Positions 26,572 through 34,961 of a DNA stretch of 64,000 nucleotides are shown piece after piece. How positions within the stretch are numbered: position 1 is the stretch's first letter; every line of letters starts with the position of its first letter. The DNA is taken from assembly GCA_038040385.1 (NCBI GenBank), contig JBBPII010000011.1, forward strand, positions 62,001 through 126,000, read 5' to 3'. Under the pieces are notes generated by a model, which did no database searches, had not been told where the DNA came from, and saw nothing but the letters and a program-made list of their open reading frames with translations. The stretch is from Gilichinskyi gelida. GTDB lineage: Bacteria; Acidobacteriota; Thermoanaerobaculia; Gp7-AA8. The position numbers were made by a program, and so were the translations under genes.

Positions 26572-26847
26572 ATGAGCGACAAGAAGGTCACCGTCACGAT
26601 CACGTCACGAACGATTTCAGTACATCCTGATCCTGTTCAGCCGAAGAAAGAACAGGACAAGGTCAAATGGGAATGTGATACCAGTGCATTTGCGATCGAT
26701 CTCGCGGGCCAGAGAATTCAGTCCCGGCCGGAAGGATCGAAGCACGTCGGCATGTCGAATACCTTTTCCAAGGTCGAAAAGCTCAAATACACGGTCTCGG
26801 CGCCGGGTGCAGACCCGCTCGACCCCGAGGTGGACGTCCAACCCTGA
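26572..26847 (+). CDS. Small beta-rich protein of unknown function, 91 aa
   Basis: MSDKKVTVTITSRTISVHPD begins it; alternating polar and hydrophobic residues suggest a beta sandwich. No cysteine pair, signal or membrane segment. GAGAGG lies eight bases before the ATG, and the gene starts 16 bp after the kinase stop, so it is probably cotranscribed and has the same atypical, less GC-rich codon use as the kinase 3' half. Function unknown; it may be a kinase substrate or partner. Confidence 0.7.
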   Translation: MSDKKVTVTITSRTISVHPDPVQPKKEQDKVKWECDTSAFAIDLAGQRIQSRPEGSKHVGMSNTFSKVEKLKYTVSAPGADPLDPEVDVQP

Positions 26848-26856
26848 ATGGCTCGA

Positions 26857-26925
26857 GGTAGCGGGGTCTCGGAGTTGCGAGGCGAAGCACTGCGAGACCC
26901 CGAGACCCCGCCGAGACCCCGTCGA
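26857..26925. repeat. GGGGTCTCG palindromic repeat, copy 1
   Basis: Arms GCGGGGTCTCG...TGCGAGG and CGAGACCCCGCC; the sequence GAGACCCCGAGACCCCG is repeated in tandem on the right. It fills the gap between the 91-aa gene stop and the CsbD stop (convergent genes). Related copies are at 60082-60164 and 62176-62263. Confidence 0.75.
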
Positions 26926-27135
26926 CTACTCGTTGATCTTCTTCCCGATCTCCTTCAGCGCCTCGCCCGTCTTGCGGCGCGCGCGGCCGATCCCTTCCTG
27001 GATGTTGCCGCTGAGGCGCTCGCCGGCGCCCTCGTCTTCCAGATCGACGTCGCCCGTCGCGCGGCCGATGTGCTCCTTCGCCGTGCCGGTGGCCTGATCG
27101 ATCTTTCCGCGGATTTCATCGTCGTTCGGTAGCAT
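26926..27135 (-). CDS. CsbD-family stress protein
   Basis: A 69-residue hydrophilic protein beginning MLPNDDEIRGKIDQATGTAK, with the CsbD pattern G..K...G..K...G..TGD and then ER.SGNIQE.IGRARRKTGEAL. CsbD-like proteins accumulate under general stress; biochemical function is unknown. The start ATG 27135 has GGAGG nine bases upstream; a longer in-frame reading to 27384 is rejected because it is antisense to the next gene. Confidence 0.9.
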   Translation of the reverse strand: MLPNDDEIRGKIDQATGTAKEHIGRATGDVDLEDEGAGERLSGNIQEGIGRARRKTGEALKEIGKKINE

Positions 27136-27202
27136 GTCGTTGCACCTCCGAAACATAGGACCAGGCCACTGGGCGGCGCCGTTGCATGCGGGCACAGCAG
27201 CC

Positions 27203-28339
27203 ATGAAGCGAACCCTTCTTCTCGTCTGGCTGCTCGTCGCCACCGCCGCCGCTGCGCAGGACATCGTCCTGACAAACATCGTCACCGGTCTCGACCTGCC
27301 GCTGGGCCTCACCCATGCCGGCGACACCCGCCTTTTCATCACCTTGCAGCGCGGGCGCATCGTCATCTGGGACGGCACGCGCATCCTCCCAGCGCCGTTT
27401 CTCGACGTCAGCGGCCTCGTCTCCTGCTGCGGCGAGCGCGGCCTGCTGGGCGTCGCCTTTCATCCGCAGTACGCCACGAACGGCTTCTTCTACGTCTTTT
27501 ACACGCGCGGCGACGGCGACATCGTCATCGCCCGCTACCGCGTCTCGTCCGATCCCAACCGCGCCGATCCCGCGTCGGCCACCGCCCTGTTGATCCTCGA
27601 GCACAGCCAGTTCGGCAACCACAACGGTGGACAACTGCAGTTCGGTCCCGACGGCTACCTTTATGCCGGCGTCGGCGACGGCGGCTCCGGCGGCGATCCA
27701 AACAACCGCGCGCAGAACCTCGGCGACCCGCTCGGCAAGATCCTCCGCTTGGACGTGAACGCGGCGTCGCCGTTCATCCCGCCGACCAATCCGTTCGTGC
27801 CGCAGGCGGGCGCGCGGCCGGAGATCTGGGCGTACGGCCTGCGCAACCCGTGGCGCTTTTCATTCGACCGCGAGACGGGCGATCTGTTCATCGCCGACGT
27901 CGGCCAGGCCGCGTGGGAGGAAATCGACTTTCAGCCGCGCGGCAGCCTCGGCGGCGAGAACTACGGCTGGCGGCGCCTGGAAGGAACCCACTGCTTCAAT
28001 CCGACGTCGGGCTGCTCCGGCCCGGCACTCACGGCGCCGATCCTCGAGTGCTCGCACAACGACGGCTCCTGCTCGGTCACCGGCGGCTACCGCTATCGCG
28101 GCGTCCGCATGCCGTCGCTGCGCGGCGCGTACGTTTACGGCGACTTCTGCACCGGCAAGCTGTGGGTCGGGACGCAGAGCGGCGAAGCGTGGACCTCGCG
28201 GCTCCTGCTGCAGACCTCGATGCAGATCAGCAGCTTCGGCGAGGACCTCAACAGCGAGCTGTACGTCGTCGATTTGCGCGGCGGCGTGTACGCGTTCTCG
28301 GAGAGATTGCGCGCACGCCACCGCGCGGCGAAGCACTAA
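27203..28339 (+). CDS. Exported PQQ-dependent sugar (sorbosone/glucose) dehydrogenase-like protein
   Basis: 378 residues with signal peptide MKRTLLLVWLLVATAAAAQD. A six-bladed beta propeller of the soluble glucose/sorbosone dehydrogenase type: GLDLPLGLTHAGD, GERGLLGVAFHPQYATNGFFYVFYT, NHNGGQLQFGPDGYLYAGVGDGG, EIWAYGLRNPWRFSFDRETGDLFIADVGQ, GENYGWRRLEGTHCF and GGYRYRG. In the family these loops hold PQQ and calcium. Additional cysteine pairs (SCCGER; CFNPTSGCSGP; CSHNDGSC) suggest disulfides outside the cytoplasm. Substrate unknown. Confidence 0.9.
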   Translation: MKRTLLLVWLLVATAAAAQDIVLTNIVTGLDLPLGLTHAGDTRLFITLQRGRIVIWDGTRILPAPFLDVSGLVSCCGERGLLGVAFHPQYATNGFFYVFYTRGDGDIVIARYRVSSDPNRADPASATALLILEHSQFGNHNGGQLQFGPDGYLYAGVGDGGSGGDPNNRAQNLGDPLGKILRLDVNAASPFIPPTNPFVPQAGARPEIWAYGLRNPWRFSFDRETGDLFIADVGQAAWEEIDFQPRGSLGGENYGWRRLEGTHCFNPTSGCSGPALTAPILECSHNDGSCSVTGGYRYRGVRMPSLRGAYVYGDFCTGKLWVGTQSGEAWTSRLLLQTSMQISSFGEDLNSELYVVDLRGGVYAFSERLRARHRAAKH

Positions 28340-28340
28340 C

Positions 28341-28421
28341 GCGTCATCCTGAGCGCAGCGAAGGATCTCAGCCTACGCGGACTGAGATTCTTCGCCGTCT
28401 TCGCGGCTCAGAATGACGTCA
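28341..28421. repeat. TCATCCTGAGCGCAGCGAAGGATCTC palindromic repeat
   Basis: Left arm CGTCATCCTGAG...GATCTCAG, right arm CTGAGATTC...CTCAGAATGACG. It fills the convergent gap between the dehydrogenase stop and the amidohydrolase stop. A half copy follows the last complete gene at 63757-63790, and a trace (CCCTGAGCGCAGCGAAGGG) sits at 9676-9694. Confidence 0.8.
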
Positions 28422-29732
28422 CGGCCGCTTCGAAAACTTCTCGTAGAGCAGCGTGTGATACGAGTCGAGCGGGATGTCCTCGCCGCCGATGAACAGCCGC
28501 TTAACGTGCGTGACGATCTCCAGCGGGTCGCCGTCGGTGACGATGACGTTCGCCAGCTTCCCCACCTCCAGCGAGCCGACGCGGTCGGCGACGCCGAAGA
28601 TCTGGGCCGGATTGATGGTGATCGCCTTCAGCGCCGCGTCCTTCGGCAGGCCGAACGCCGCGCACGCCGCGGCGTGATACGGCAGATTGCGCGCGTTGTG
28701 CGCGTCCGCGCTCTGGATGGCGAACGGCACGCCGGCGTCGTAGAGGGCTTTGGCGTTGGTGAAGAGCAGATCGTACGGATCGTCCTCGTGCGTCGGCAGG
28801 GAGAGGATCGGCCCGAGGATGACGGGGATGCTGCGCGACTTGAGGTCGGGGATCACCCGGACGACGTCCTCGGCGTCGGCGAGGATCACCTTCAGCTTGA
28901 ACTCGTCGGCGAATTTGAGCGCGGCGCGGATGTCGCGCTCGAGGTTCGCGTGCATGACCACCGGCACGCGTCCGTCGACGACTGGTAGTAGTGCTTCCAG
29001 AACTAGGTCGCGATCGAACCGCTTTACGGTAGTATCGCTTCTACGGGCCGCCGCGGCTTTCGAATACGCCTGCGCGTCGCGGAAGGCGTCGCGCAGCTTG
29101 TCGATGGACTTGGTGTAGTTCTTCTTCGCTTCCTTCTCCGCCTCTTCGTCCTGCGGCTGGTCGTCGAAGCCGCCGCCGGTGCGGAGGCGCGGGAAGTGGA
29201 TGTGCATCGCCAGCGGCGCCTTGATGGTCATCTCCGCGGGCGTCCAGCCGGCGAGCTGCACCAGCGCGGACGACCCCGAAATGACGCCCCCCTCCGGCTC
29301 GACCACCGCGTTAGTGACGCCGTTGACGCGCGTCACCGGAATCACGTTGCTGTGCGGATTGAGCGCGACCTCGGCGCGGGCGTTCGGGTTGATGTCGCCC
29401 AACTCCGCGGTGTCGACCGAGCCGGGGACGGAGCTGATCTCCGTCAGGCCCACCTGCGCGCCGGCGTCGATGAGGCCGGGGTAAACCGAGAGGCCGGTGC
29501 CGTCGATGATCGTCGCGCCGGGCGGAATGGTGACGTTCGCGCCCACTGCGGTGATGAGGCCTTTGTCGAAGACGATGGTGCCGTTGGCGATCGGCGCGGA
29601 GGTCACCGGATAGATCGTCGCGTTGCGGATGGCGAACGCCGGCTTCCTGCCGGGGTTGTTCATGACCACCGACTGGCCGAACAGGCTGCCGGCGAAGAAG
29701 GCGCAGGTGAGGGCGACGGTCCGTCTACTCAT
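28419..29732 (-). CDS. Exported amidohydrolase-superfamily protein 1 (HxH motif lost)
   Basis: 437 residues, signal peptide at the N-terminus (MSRRTVALTCAFFAGSLFG). The composite beta sandwich that flanks amidohydrolase barrels is present (IRNATIYPVTSAPIANGTIVFDKGLITAVG) and the C-terminal signature ITINPAQIFGVADRVGSLEVGKLANVIVTDGDPLE. The strand-1 motif that normally reads DxHxH is GLIDAGAQVGL, so two metal ligands are missing; VMHANL and the SADAHN aspartate remain. Catalysis is doubtful or uses another metal arrangement. It overlaps the next upstream paralogue by eight bases. Confidence 0.85.
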   Translation of the reverse strand: MSRRTVALTCAFFAGSLFGQSVVMNNPGRKPAFAIRNATIYPVTSAPIANGTIVFDKGLITAVGANVTIPPGATIIDGTGLSVYPGLIDAGAQVGLTEISSVPGSVDTAELGDINPNARAEVALNPHSNVIPVTRVNGVTNAVVEPEGGVISGSSALVQLAGWTPAEMTIKAPLAMHIHFPRLRTGGGFDDQPQDEEAEKEAKKNYTKSIDKLRDAFRDAQAYSKAAAARRSDTTVKRFDRDLVLEALLPVVDGRVPVVMHANLERDIRAALKFADEFKLKVILADAEDVVRVIPDLKSRSIPVILGPILSLPTHEDDPYDLLFTNAKALYDAGVPFAIQSADAHNARNLPYHAAACAAFGLPKDAALKAITINPAQIFGVADRVGSLEVGKLANVIVTDGDPLEIVTHVKRLFIGGEDIPLDSYHTLLYEKFSKRP

Positions 29733-31122
29733 CTTTCTTCTCCTCCGGCTTCTTGGCGTCCTTCTTCTTCTTCGCCTCGTCGTCGGCTTCCTTCTTCAGG
29801 CGGTCGGCCTTCTCCTTCGCCAGGTCCTTGCGCAGTTGCAGGTCGCGCTGGCGGTCGAAGACGATCTCGCCTTCGACGAAGGTGGTGTCGACGCGCGAAT
29901 ACGTCGAGAGCGGATGGCCGGTCCAGATGGCGAGGTCGGCATCCTTGCCGACGTCGATCGATCCGATGCGGTGATCGAGGCGAAGCTGCTTGGCCGGATT
30001 GATGGTGCAGAGTCGCAGCGCCTCGTCTTCCGACAGCCCGCCGTACTTCATCGCCTTCGCCGCGTCCTGGTTGAGGTGGCGCGCCAGCTCGTCCGAGTCG
30101 GAGTTGACCGAAGTCAGAACGCCGGCGCGATCCATGAGCGCGACGTTGTAGGGGATGGCGTCGTAGGCCTCGAGCTTGTAGCCCCACCAGTCGATGAAGG
30201 TGCCGCCGCCGGCGCCGTGCGCCGCGATCTCCTTCGCCACTTTGTAGCCCTCGAGGACATGCTGGAACTCCCGGACTTTGAATCCCAGCTCGTTGGCGAG
30301 ATTGATCAGCATCATGATCTCGTCGGAGCGATAGCAGTGCGAGTGAACGTCGATGTTGCCGCGGAGGATGTCGGCCATGGTCTCCATCAGCAAGTCGCGG
30401 CGGGGCGGGATGGGCGTCTCGCCGCGCTTGCGGCGCCCTTCATATTCGTCCCACCGCGCCATGTAGTCCCTGGCGTCGGTGAACGACTTGCGGATGACTT
30501 CCTCCACGCCCATGCGGGTCTGCGGGTACTGCAGCGGCGTGCCGGGCGGCGGACGGAAGTTCGAGCTCTTCGGGTTCTCGCCGAGAGCGAACTTGATGGT
30601 GCGCGGGGCGCCGGCCACCGGCCACTCGCTGACAGGATGGCCCCACTTCCACTTCACGATCTGGCTCTGGCCGCCGATCGGATTCGCCGAGCCATGCAGG
30701 ACCAGTGCGGTGGTGGTGCCGCCGGCGAGCTGGCGGTAGGCGCTGACGTCCTCGTTGGTCAGCACGTCGCCGATGCGCACCATGCCGGTGTTGGGGAGGG
30801 AGATCTCGTTGACGCTGCCGTCGACGCCGGTGTGGCTGTGAGTGTCGATGATGCCGGGAAGGACGAACTTGCCCGCCGCGTCGATGACCTGCGCGCCGGC
30901 GGGGACGGCGACCGTGGCGTTCGGCCCCACCGCGGCGATCTTCGAGCCGCGGATGAGCACCGTGCCGTGCTCGATCTTGCCGTTGGTGATGGTGAGGATG
31001 GTGGCGTCGCGGATGGCGATGACGGTGTCAGGTGTAGCGGCGGCCGCTCCGGCCGCCGGGACCACGACAGCCGGAGCGGCTGTCGCTACACAGAGCAGTG
31101 CGGTTCGTAGCGTCTTCTTCAT
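29725..31122 (-). CDS. Exported amidohydrolase-superfamily protein 2 (metal motif intact)
   Basis: 465 residues; signal peptide MKKTLRTALLCVATAAPAVV. Here the strand-1 motif is intact (GIIDTHSHTG), DVHSHCYRSDEI and the SDSDELARH aspartate fit a two-metal imidazolonepropionase-like/adenine-deaminase-like hydrolase, and INPAKQLRLDHRIGSIDVGKDADLAIWTGHPL closes the barrel. The C-terminus is a Lys/Glu-rich tail (KKKKDAKKPEEKKDE). It is the middle gene of three and the only one with a complete HxH, so it may be the active subunit. Part of its signal-peptide coding region is an inverted repeat (31033-31090). Confidence 0.88.
   Translation of the reverse strand: MKKTLRTALLCVATAAPAVVVPAAGAAAATPDTVIAIRDATILTITNGKIEHGTVLIRGSKIAAVGPNATVAVPAGAQVIDAAGKFVLPGIIDTHSHTGVDGSVNEISLPNTGMVRIGDVLTNEDVSAYRQLAGGTTTALVLHGSANPIGGQSQIVKWKWGHPVSEWPVAGAPRTIKFALGENPKSSNFRPPPGTPLQYPQTRMGVEEVIRKSFTDARDYMARWDEYEGRRKRGETPIPPRRDLLMETMADILRGNIDVHSHCYRSDEIMMLINLANELGFKVREFQHVLEGYKVAKEIAAHGAGGGTFIDWWGYKLEAYDAIPYNVALMDRAGVLTSVNSDSDELARHLNQDAAKAMKYGGLSEDEALRLCTINPAKQLRLDHRIGSIDVGKDADLAIWTGHPLSTYSRVDTTFVEGEIVFDRQRDLQLRKDLAKEKADRLKKEADDEAKKKKDAKKPEEKKDE
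31033..31090. repeat. Inverted repeat inside the signal-peptide region of amidohydrolase 2
   Basis: TGTAGCGGCGGCCGCTCCGGC (31033-31053) and its inverse ending GGCTGTCGCTACA (31070-31090) match at 19 of 21 positions. This looks like an intergenic-type palindrome captured in frame; it encodes the Ala/Pro/Val-rich stretch between signal peptide and mature protein. Confidence 0.7.
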
Positions 31123-32732
31123 TGCCCCTTGCTCCCGCTGAACTGGAATGTGCCGAGGTTCGTGCTCACCGTGCCGCTCATCGTCGTGCCGCTGACGGTG
31201 CCGTGGAACACCCAGTCGGCAGCCTCCGCATCCGTCTTTGCCGAGATGCTGAACTCGACCGTCGTTCCGTCGAAGGAGCCGCTCTTGATGTCGCCGGAGC
31301 CGCGGTCGCCGGAGAACGTGCCGGTGACGCGGCCGTCCTCGACGTGCAGCGTGGCGGTGATGCTGACGTCGCCTTGCGCGCTCTTGACCGTGATGTTCCA
31401 TGTACCGTCGAGCGGGCTTGCTGCCGCCGCTCCCTCAGCGCGCTTCGCTTTGTCTTCCTCGCTCGGCAGCTTGGTCTCGCGGCCGTCGACGAAGACGCGC
31501 GTCACTTTCGCCTTCTCCTCGAAGATCGGCTTGTCGCTGACGACGACGTTGGCGATCTTCCCCTTCTCCAGCGATCCGAGCTGGCGGTCGATGCCGAGGA
31601 TGCGCGCGGGGCTGAGGGTCGTGGCGCGCAGCGCGTCATCGGCGGAGAGGCCGTTCTCGATCGCCTTGCGGATGCCGGGGATGAAGTCGCCGGTTTTCCC
31701 CGCGCCGCTGACCAGGGCGAACGTGGCGCCACTCTTGGCCAGCGCGGCGGGCGAGGTCGGCGCGAGCTGGCGGTCGCGGATGACGCGCAGCGGCTGCTCC
31801 TCGCGATCGTCCTTCGCCGCCGGCGCCACAGGCCACTTCACGGAGACCAGCACCGGGACGCCGCTCGTCTTCAGCTCGTCGCTCATGCGGTAGGCCTGGC
31901 GAGCGCCGGAGAGCATGTAGCGGAGCTTGAACTCGTTGGCGATGGCCATCGCCCGGCGCATCATCGACTCGGTCTCGGCGATGAAGACCACCGGCACGTC
32001 GCGGCGCAGAACGGCGGCGAGGGCGTCGGCGGCGGCGCTCTGATCGGGCCGCTTGTTGCCGGCCGGGCTCTTGGTGTAGATCGCCAGCGCCGCGGAATTC
32101 TGCTGCGCGTCGAGGAAGCCCTGCTTGACGTACGAGATCACGCCCATCAGCGAGTCGGGGTAGGTCCACGACGCGCGCGGATTGAACGAGACCTGCTGCG
32201 TGGCGCCCGCGCGGATCACGCGCGACTCCATCGAGCCCTCGGCGAGGTTCAACACCGCGGACTGGCCGTTGAAGATGCCGGAGGTGGGGACGGTGAGGAT
32301 GGTGGTCACGCCGGTGGCGCGCTTCGCCTCGATGTCGTCGTCGGAGAGCTTGACCTCGCGGATGGCGAGAAACGCGGGCGAGGTCTCCGGCGGCGCGGGC
32401 TGCGGCGTCGCCGGCGGCGTCTGTCCCCCGCCGCCGAAGCCGCGGCGGCGGGGCGCGGCGGCGGCGAATCCGAGGGAGGTTTGCGCGTCGATCAAGCCGG
32501 GATAGACGTGGCCGCCCTTGACGTCGATCACGGTCGCGTCGGGCGGGATCGGGAGATTCGCGCCAACTGACTCGATCAAGCCGTCGCGAATGATCACCAC
32601 GCCCTTGTCAATGGCCGCGCCGCTGACCGGATGCACCGTACCGCCGGTGATGGCGTACACGCCGGGCGCGTCCGCGCAGAGCGGCGCAGCGAGTAGAAGC
32701 AATACGACGAGGCAGACGGACCGTCTGGACAT
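31119..32732 (-). CDS. Exported amidohydrolase-superfamily protein 3 with C-terminal lipocalin-like domain
   Basis: 537 residues; signal peptide MSRRSVCLVVLLLLAAPLCA. The amidohydrolase region has YPGLIDAQTSLGF in place of DxHxH, plus a Gly/Arg/Pro-rich insert (RRRGFGGGGQTPPATPQ), VVFIAETESMM where a metal His is expected, and ATLSPARILGIDRQLGSLEKGKIANVVVSD. After about residue 430 follows a beta-barrel-like domain (DGTWNITVKSAQGDVSITATL, GTFSGDRGSGDIKSGSFDG). Start ATG 32732 has GGAGG five bases upstream. It overlaps paralogue 2 by four bases (ATGA); the three form one operon. Confidence 0.85.
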   Translation of the reverse strand: MSRRSVCLVVLLLLAAPLCADAPGVYAITGGTVHPVSGAAIDKGVVIIRDGLIESVGANLPIPPDATVIDVKGGHVYPGLIDAQTSLGFAAAAPRRRGFGGGGQTPPATPQPAPPETSPAFLAIREVKLSDDDIEAKRATGVTTILTVPTSGIFNGQSAVLNLAEGSMESRVIRAGATQQVSFNPRASWTYPDSLMGVISYVKQGFLDAQQNSAALAIYTKSPAGNKRPDQSAAADALAAVLRRDVPVVFIAETESMMRRAMAIANEFKLRYMLSGARQAYRMSDELKTSGVPVLVSVKWPVAPAAKDDREEQPLRVIRDRQLAPTSPAALAKSGATFALVSGAGKTGDFIPGIRKAIENGLSADDALRATTLSPARILGIDRQLGSLEKGKIANVVVSDKPIFEEKAKVTRVFVDGRETKLPSEEDKAKRAEGAAAASPLDGTWNITVKSAQGDVSITATLHVEDGRVTGTFSGDRGSGDIKSGSFDGTTVEFSISAKTDAEAADWVFHGTVSGTTMSGTVSTNLGTFQFSGSKGQ

Positions 32733-32773
32733 CCTCACCTCCGCGGCGCGACATCATATAATTTGCGCTTCCC

Positions 32774-33868
32774 ATGGTCCTCTTCAACTACGCCACCAAG
32801 GAGATCACGGCCAAGATCGTCTACTACGGCCCCGGTCTCTGCGGAAAAACGACCAACCTGCAGTTCGTCTACGACTCGCTGCCGTCGAACAACAAGAGCA
32901 AGATGCTCTCGCTCTCCACCAAGACCGACCGCACGCTCTTCTTCGACTTCCTCCCCCTCGACCTCGGCAAGATCCGCGGGATGCGGACCAAGCTGCAGCT
33001 CTACACCGTGCCGGGGCAGGTCTACTACAACTCCACGCGGCAACTGGTGCTGAAGGGGGCGGACGGGATCGTGTTCGTCGCCGACAGCCAGGAGTTCGCG
33101 CTCGACGCCAATCTCGAGTCGCTGCAGAACCTCGAGGACAACCTCAAGCGGCAGGGCATCCGCATCCGCGAGGTCCCGCTGGTCATGCAGTTCAACAAGC
33201 GCGATCTGCCCAACGCGCTGCCGGAGCGGGAGATGGAGGCGGAGCTCAACAAGCTCGGCGTGCCGCACTTCGGATCGGTGGCCACCACCGGCATCGGAGT
33301 GGAGGAGACCATTAAGGGGATCACCCATCTCGTCCTCGCGCATCTGATCAAGAAGTACGGCTTGGAAGGATCGGAGCCGATCGACCGCGACATCCAGATC
33401 CTCAACGCCGCGGTGGCCCGCGAGCAGACGCCCGCCGACTCGCTGTGGGACGAAGACGACGAGCGGGGAGTGACGGTCGACGACGCCGCCGGCGCCGGCG
33501 ACATCCCGCTGGTGGCGACGGAGCTGATCAATCCCGCGCCGCCGTCGCAACCGGGCCCCTTCACCGAGATCAGCGACTACTTCCCCAGCACTCCCCCGCC
33601 CATGCCCGACTTCGAGACCGAGATTCCGCACGAGGTGCCGATGGCGTCGATCGAGATCCCGCTGCCCGAGGGGATTCTCAACTCGCTTCCTGACCTCGGG
33701 TCGTTCGCGTCGACGGCCACCGCCGCCGCGCCACCCATCGCCGAGCGCCGCGCCAACGACGGGCTGGTCAAGGAAATCACCGTCCCGCTCAACCTCACGC
33801 TCGAGGAGCTGCGCCTGCACCGGCGCCTGCGGCTGAAGATCACCCTGGACGTGAATCTTCTGAGCTGA
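32774..33868 (+). CDS. MglA-like Ras-superfamily GTPase with long C-terminal extension
   Basis: 364 residues. Residues 1-200 are an MglA-type small GTPase: P-loop YYGPGLCGKTT (19-27), switch region TKTDRTLFFDFLPLD, the MglA hallmark TVPGQVYYN instead of DTAGQ, and NKRD for guanine recognition. MglA controls cell polarity and motility in Myxococcus. The extension is acidic and Pro-rich (DDERGV..., PPPMPDFETEIPHEVP) and ends in a basic amphipathic helix (LEELRLHRRLRLKITLDVNLL). No MglB-like roadblock protein is adjacent. Start ATG 32774. Confidence 0.92.
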   Translation: MVLFNYATKEITAKIVYYGPGLCGKTTNLQFVYDSLPSNNKSKMLSLSTKTDRTLFFDFLPLDLGKIRGMRTKLQLYTVPGQVYYNSTRQLVLKGADGIVFVADSQEFALDANLESLQNLEDNLKRQGIRIREVPLVMQFNKRDLPNALPEREMEAELNKLGVPHFGSVATTGIGVEETIKGITHLVLAHLIKKYGLEGSEPIDRDIQILNAAVAREQTPADSLWDEDDERGVTVDDAAGAGDIPLVATELINPAPPSQPGPFTEISDYFPSTPPPMPDFETEIPHEVPMASIEIPLPEGILNSLPDLGSFASTATAAAPPIAERRANDGLVKEITVPLNLTLEELRLHRRLRLKITLDVNLLS

Positions 33869-33890
33869 GGCACTGTTCGCAACCATTCAC

Positions 33891-33980
33891 GGAGGGGTGG
33901 CCGAGCGGTTTAAGGCAGCGGTCTTGAAAACCGCCGTGGGGGCAACTCCACCGTGGGTTCGAATCCCACCCCCTCCGCCA
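33891..33980 (+). tRNA. tRNA-Ser (anticodon TGA)
   Basis: Acceptor GGAGGGG pairs with CCCCTCC (33970-33976), discriminator G, encoded CCA. The anticodon loop CTTGAAA in stem GCGGT/ACCGC gives TGA; a long variable arm (GTGGGGGCAACTCCAC) and GGGTTCGAATCCC T-arm are typical of tRNA-Ser. It marks the left edge of the accessory region. Confidence 0.96.
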
Positions 33981-33989
33981 GCCTGAGCA

Positions 33990-34203
33990 GCAATGTCGCC
34001 GCGTGGCCCGCGGATAGAAAAGGTCGACGACGGTGCCGGCGAAGTCCACCGGCGCTGCGGCCACTGCTCGGCCTGCGTGCAGTCACGTGCAGCTGCCCGA
34101 GTACCTCGTGCGGGCCATCGACCTCGCCGCAGCAGCGCATCCTTCCGGCTATCGCCGCGCGTACCTCTGCCCCCGGTCAGGAACCGTTTACGCCCAACCG
34201 TGA
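33990..34203 (+). pseudogene. Possible decayed small gene between tRNA-Ser and the lipoprotein unit
   Basis: One frame reads MSPRGPRIEKVDDGAGEVHRR followed by CGHCSAC, and a second frame continues with LPEYLVRAIDLAAAAHPSG to YLCPRSGTVYAQP and a stop. Together they look like one small reading frame broken by a frameshift near 34085-34095. No family is recognised. The rest of the 296-bp gap to 34277 holds only the hairpin at the next gene's start. Confidence 0.25.
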
Positions 34204-34241
34204 GCTAGGAGGATCGTTGTAGCGGTGTCGCGGCGATGTGT

Positions 34242-34279
34242 CATAATGCAATTCTTCCGGACAGAAAGAGGGCATTATG
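34242..34279 (+). promoter_or_regulatory. Inverted repeat pairing with the start codon, copy A
   Basis: CATAATGC (34242-34249) is the perfect inverse of GCATTATG (34272-34279), whose last three bases are the start codon of the glycine-rich gene. The 22-nt loop holds the purine-rich ribosome-binding segment. The same structure is at 45534-45568. Confidence 0.65.
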
Positions 34280-34861
34280 TGGCGTCGTGCGATCGTCTTT
34301 CTTTTTTCGATGTCGTTCCTGCTCGCTTGTCGAACCGCATCCATTCAGAACCCCGATGCGCGCAGAGCTACCGATTCTGCCAGACAGCAAAGAAATCTTG
34401 CCGATGTGCAGCCGCCGCCTGACACACCTAACGCTGTCTGCGGCCAGCCCTCAGCTGACGAAGAACGAGACCGAGCGGCGCGCGGCTTCGATGTGTTCAA
34501 GAATCCGATCGATGCCGCCGAAAACTGTCAGTGGTTTCCTCCCCCGGGTGTGACGTCGATATTCGTGCGCGGTGTCGGCGGTGGTGGTGGCGGCGGCGCC
34601 TTGTCAACTGTGACGCTGGAAGCGATGGCGGCGGTGGTGGCGCATCACTGGAGCCGGGCGGTGCCGGCGGCCATGGTGGTAAGCACAGCAATGCTACAGC
34701 CGCAGTTTGTGGTAATAGCCAGCCAGCGATTCCGAGCAAGGGCAATCCGGGGCAACGGGGCAGCGGCGGCGGCGGTGCCGGAGCACCCGGCGAGGCAAAC
34801 GAAGGAGGACTCAACGGTGGCCAAGGTGGAGACGGCGAAATTCTGATCGTCTGGCGTCCTT
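34277..34861 (+). pseudogene. Glycine-rich lipoprotein, copy A (internal deletion and frameshift)
   Basis: The first ~115 codons (lipoprotein signal ending LLAC, then NAVCGQPSADEE, GFDVFKNPIDAAENCQWFPP, GVTSIFVRGVGGGGGGG) match the intact copy at 45566-46588. At about 34600 the sequence jumps to what corresponds to 46317 of copy B, removing roughly 430 bp and leaving the glycine-rich tail (ending QGGDGEILIVW at 34861) out of frame. Read in frame it would give a 189-residue chimera with a nonsense tail ending at 34846. The two open frames are therefore one broken gene. Confidence 0.8.
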
Positions 34862-34961
34862 GACTCTGCCGGGGGCGTCACTTCCAGCACGTGATTGCTC
34901 ATCGCTAATGTCCGGATCTGTTCCTCGGGATATTAGACCTGTCTCGCCGGGTGAGGCGACT

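Noticed and set aside
33910..34140. Leftward frame containing EGVGFEPTV
   Set aside because: This is the antisense reading of the tRNA-Ser T-arm, a frequent false gene call. The same applies to the frame opposite 58629-59096.
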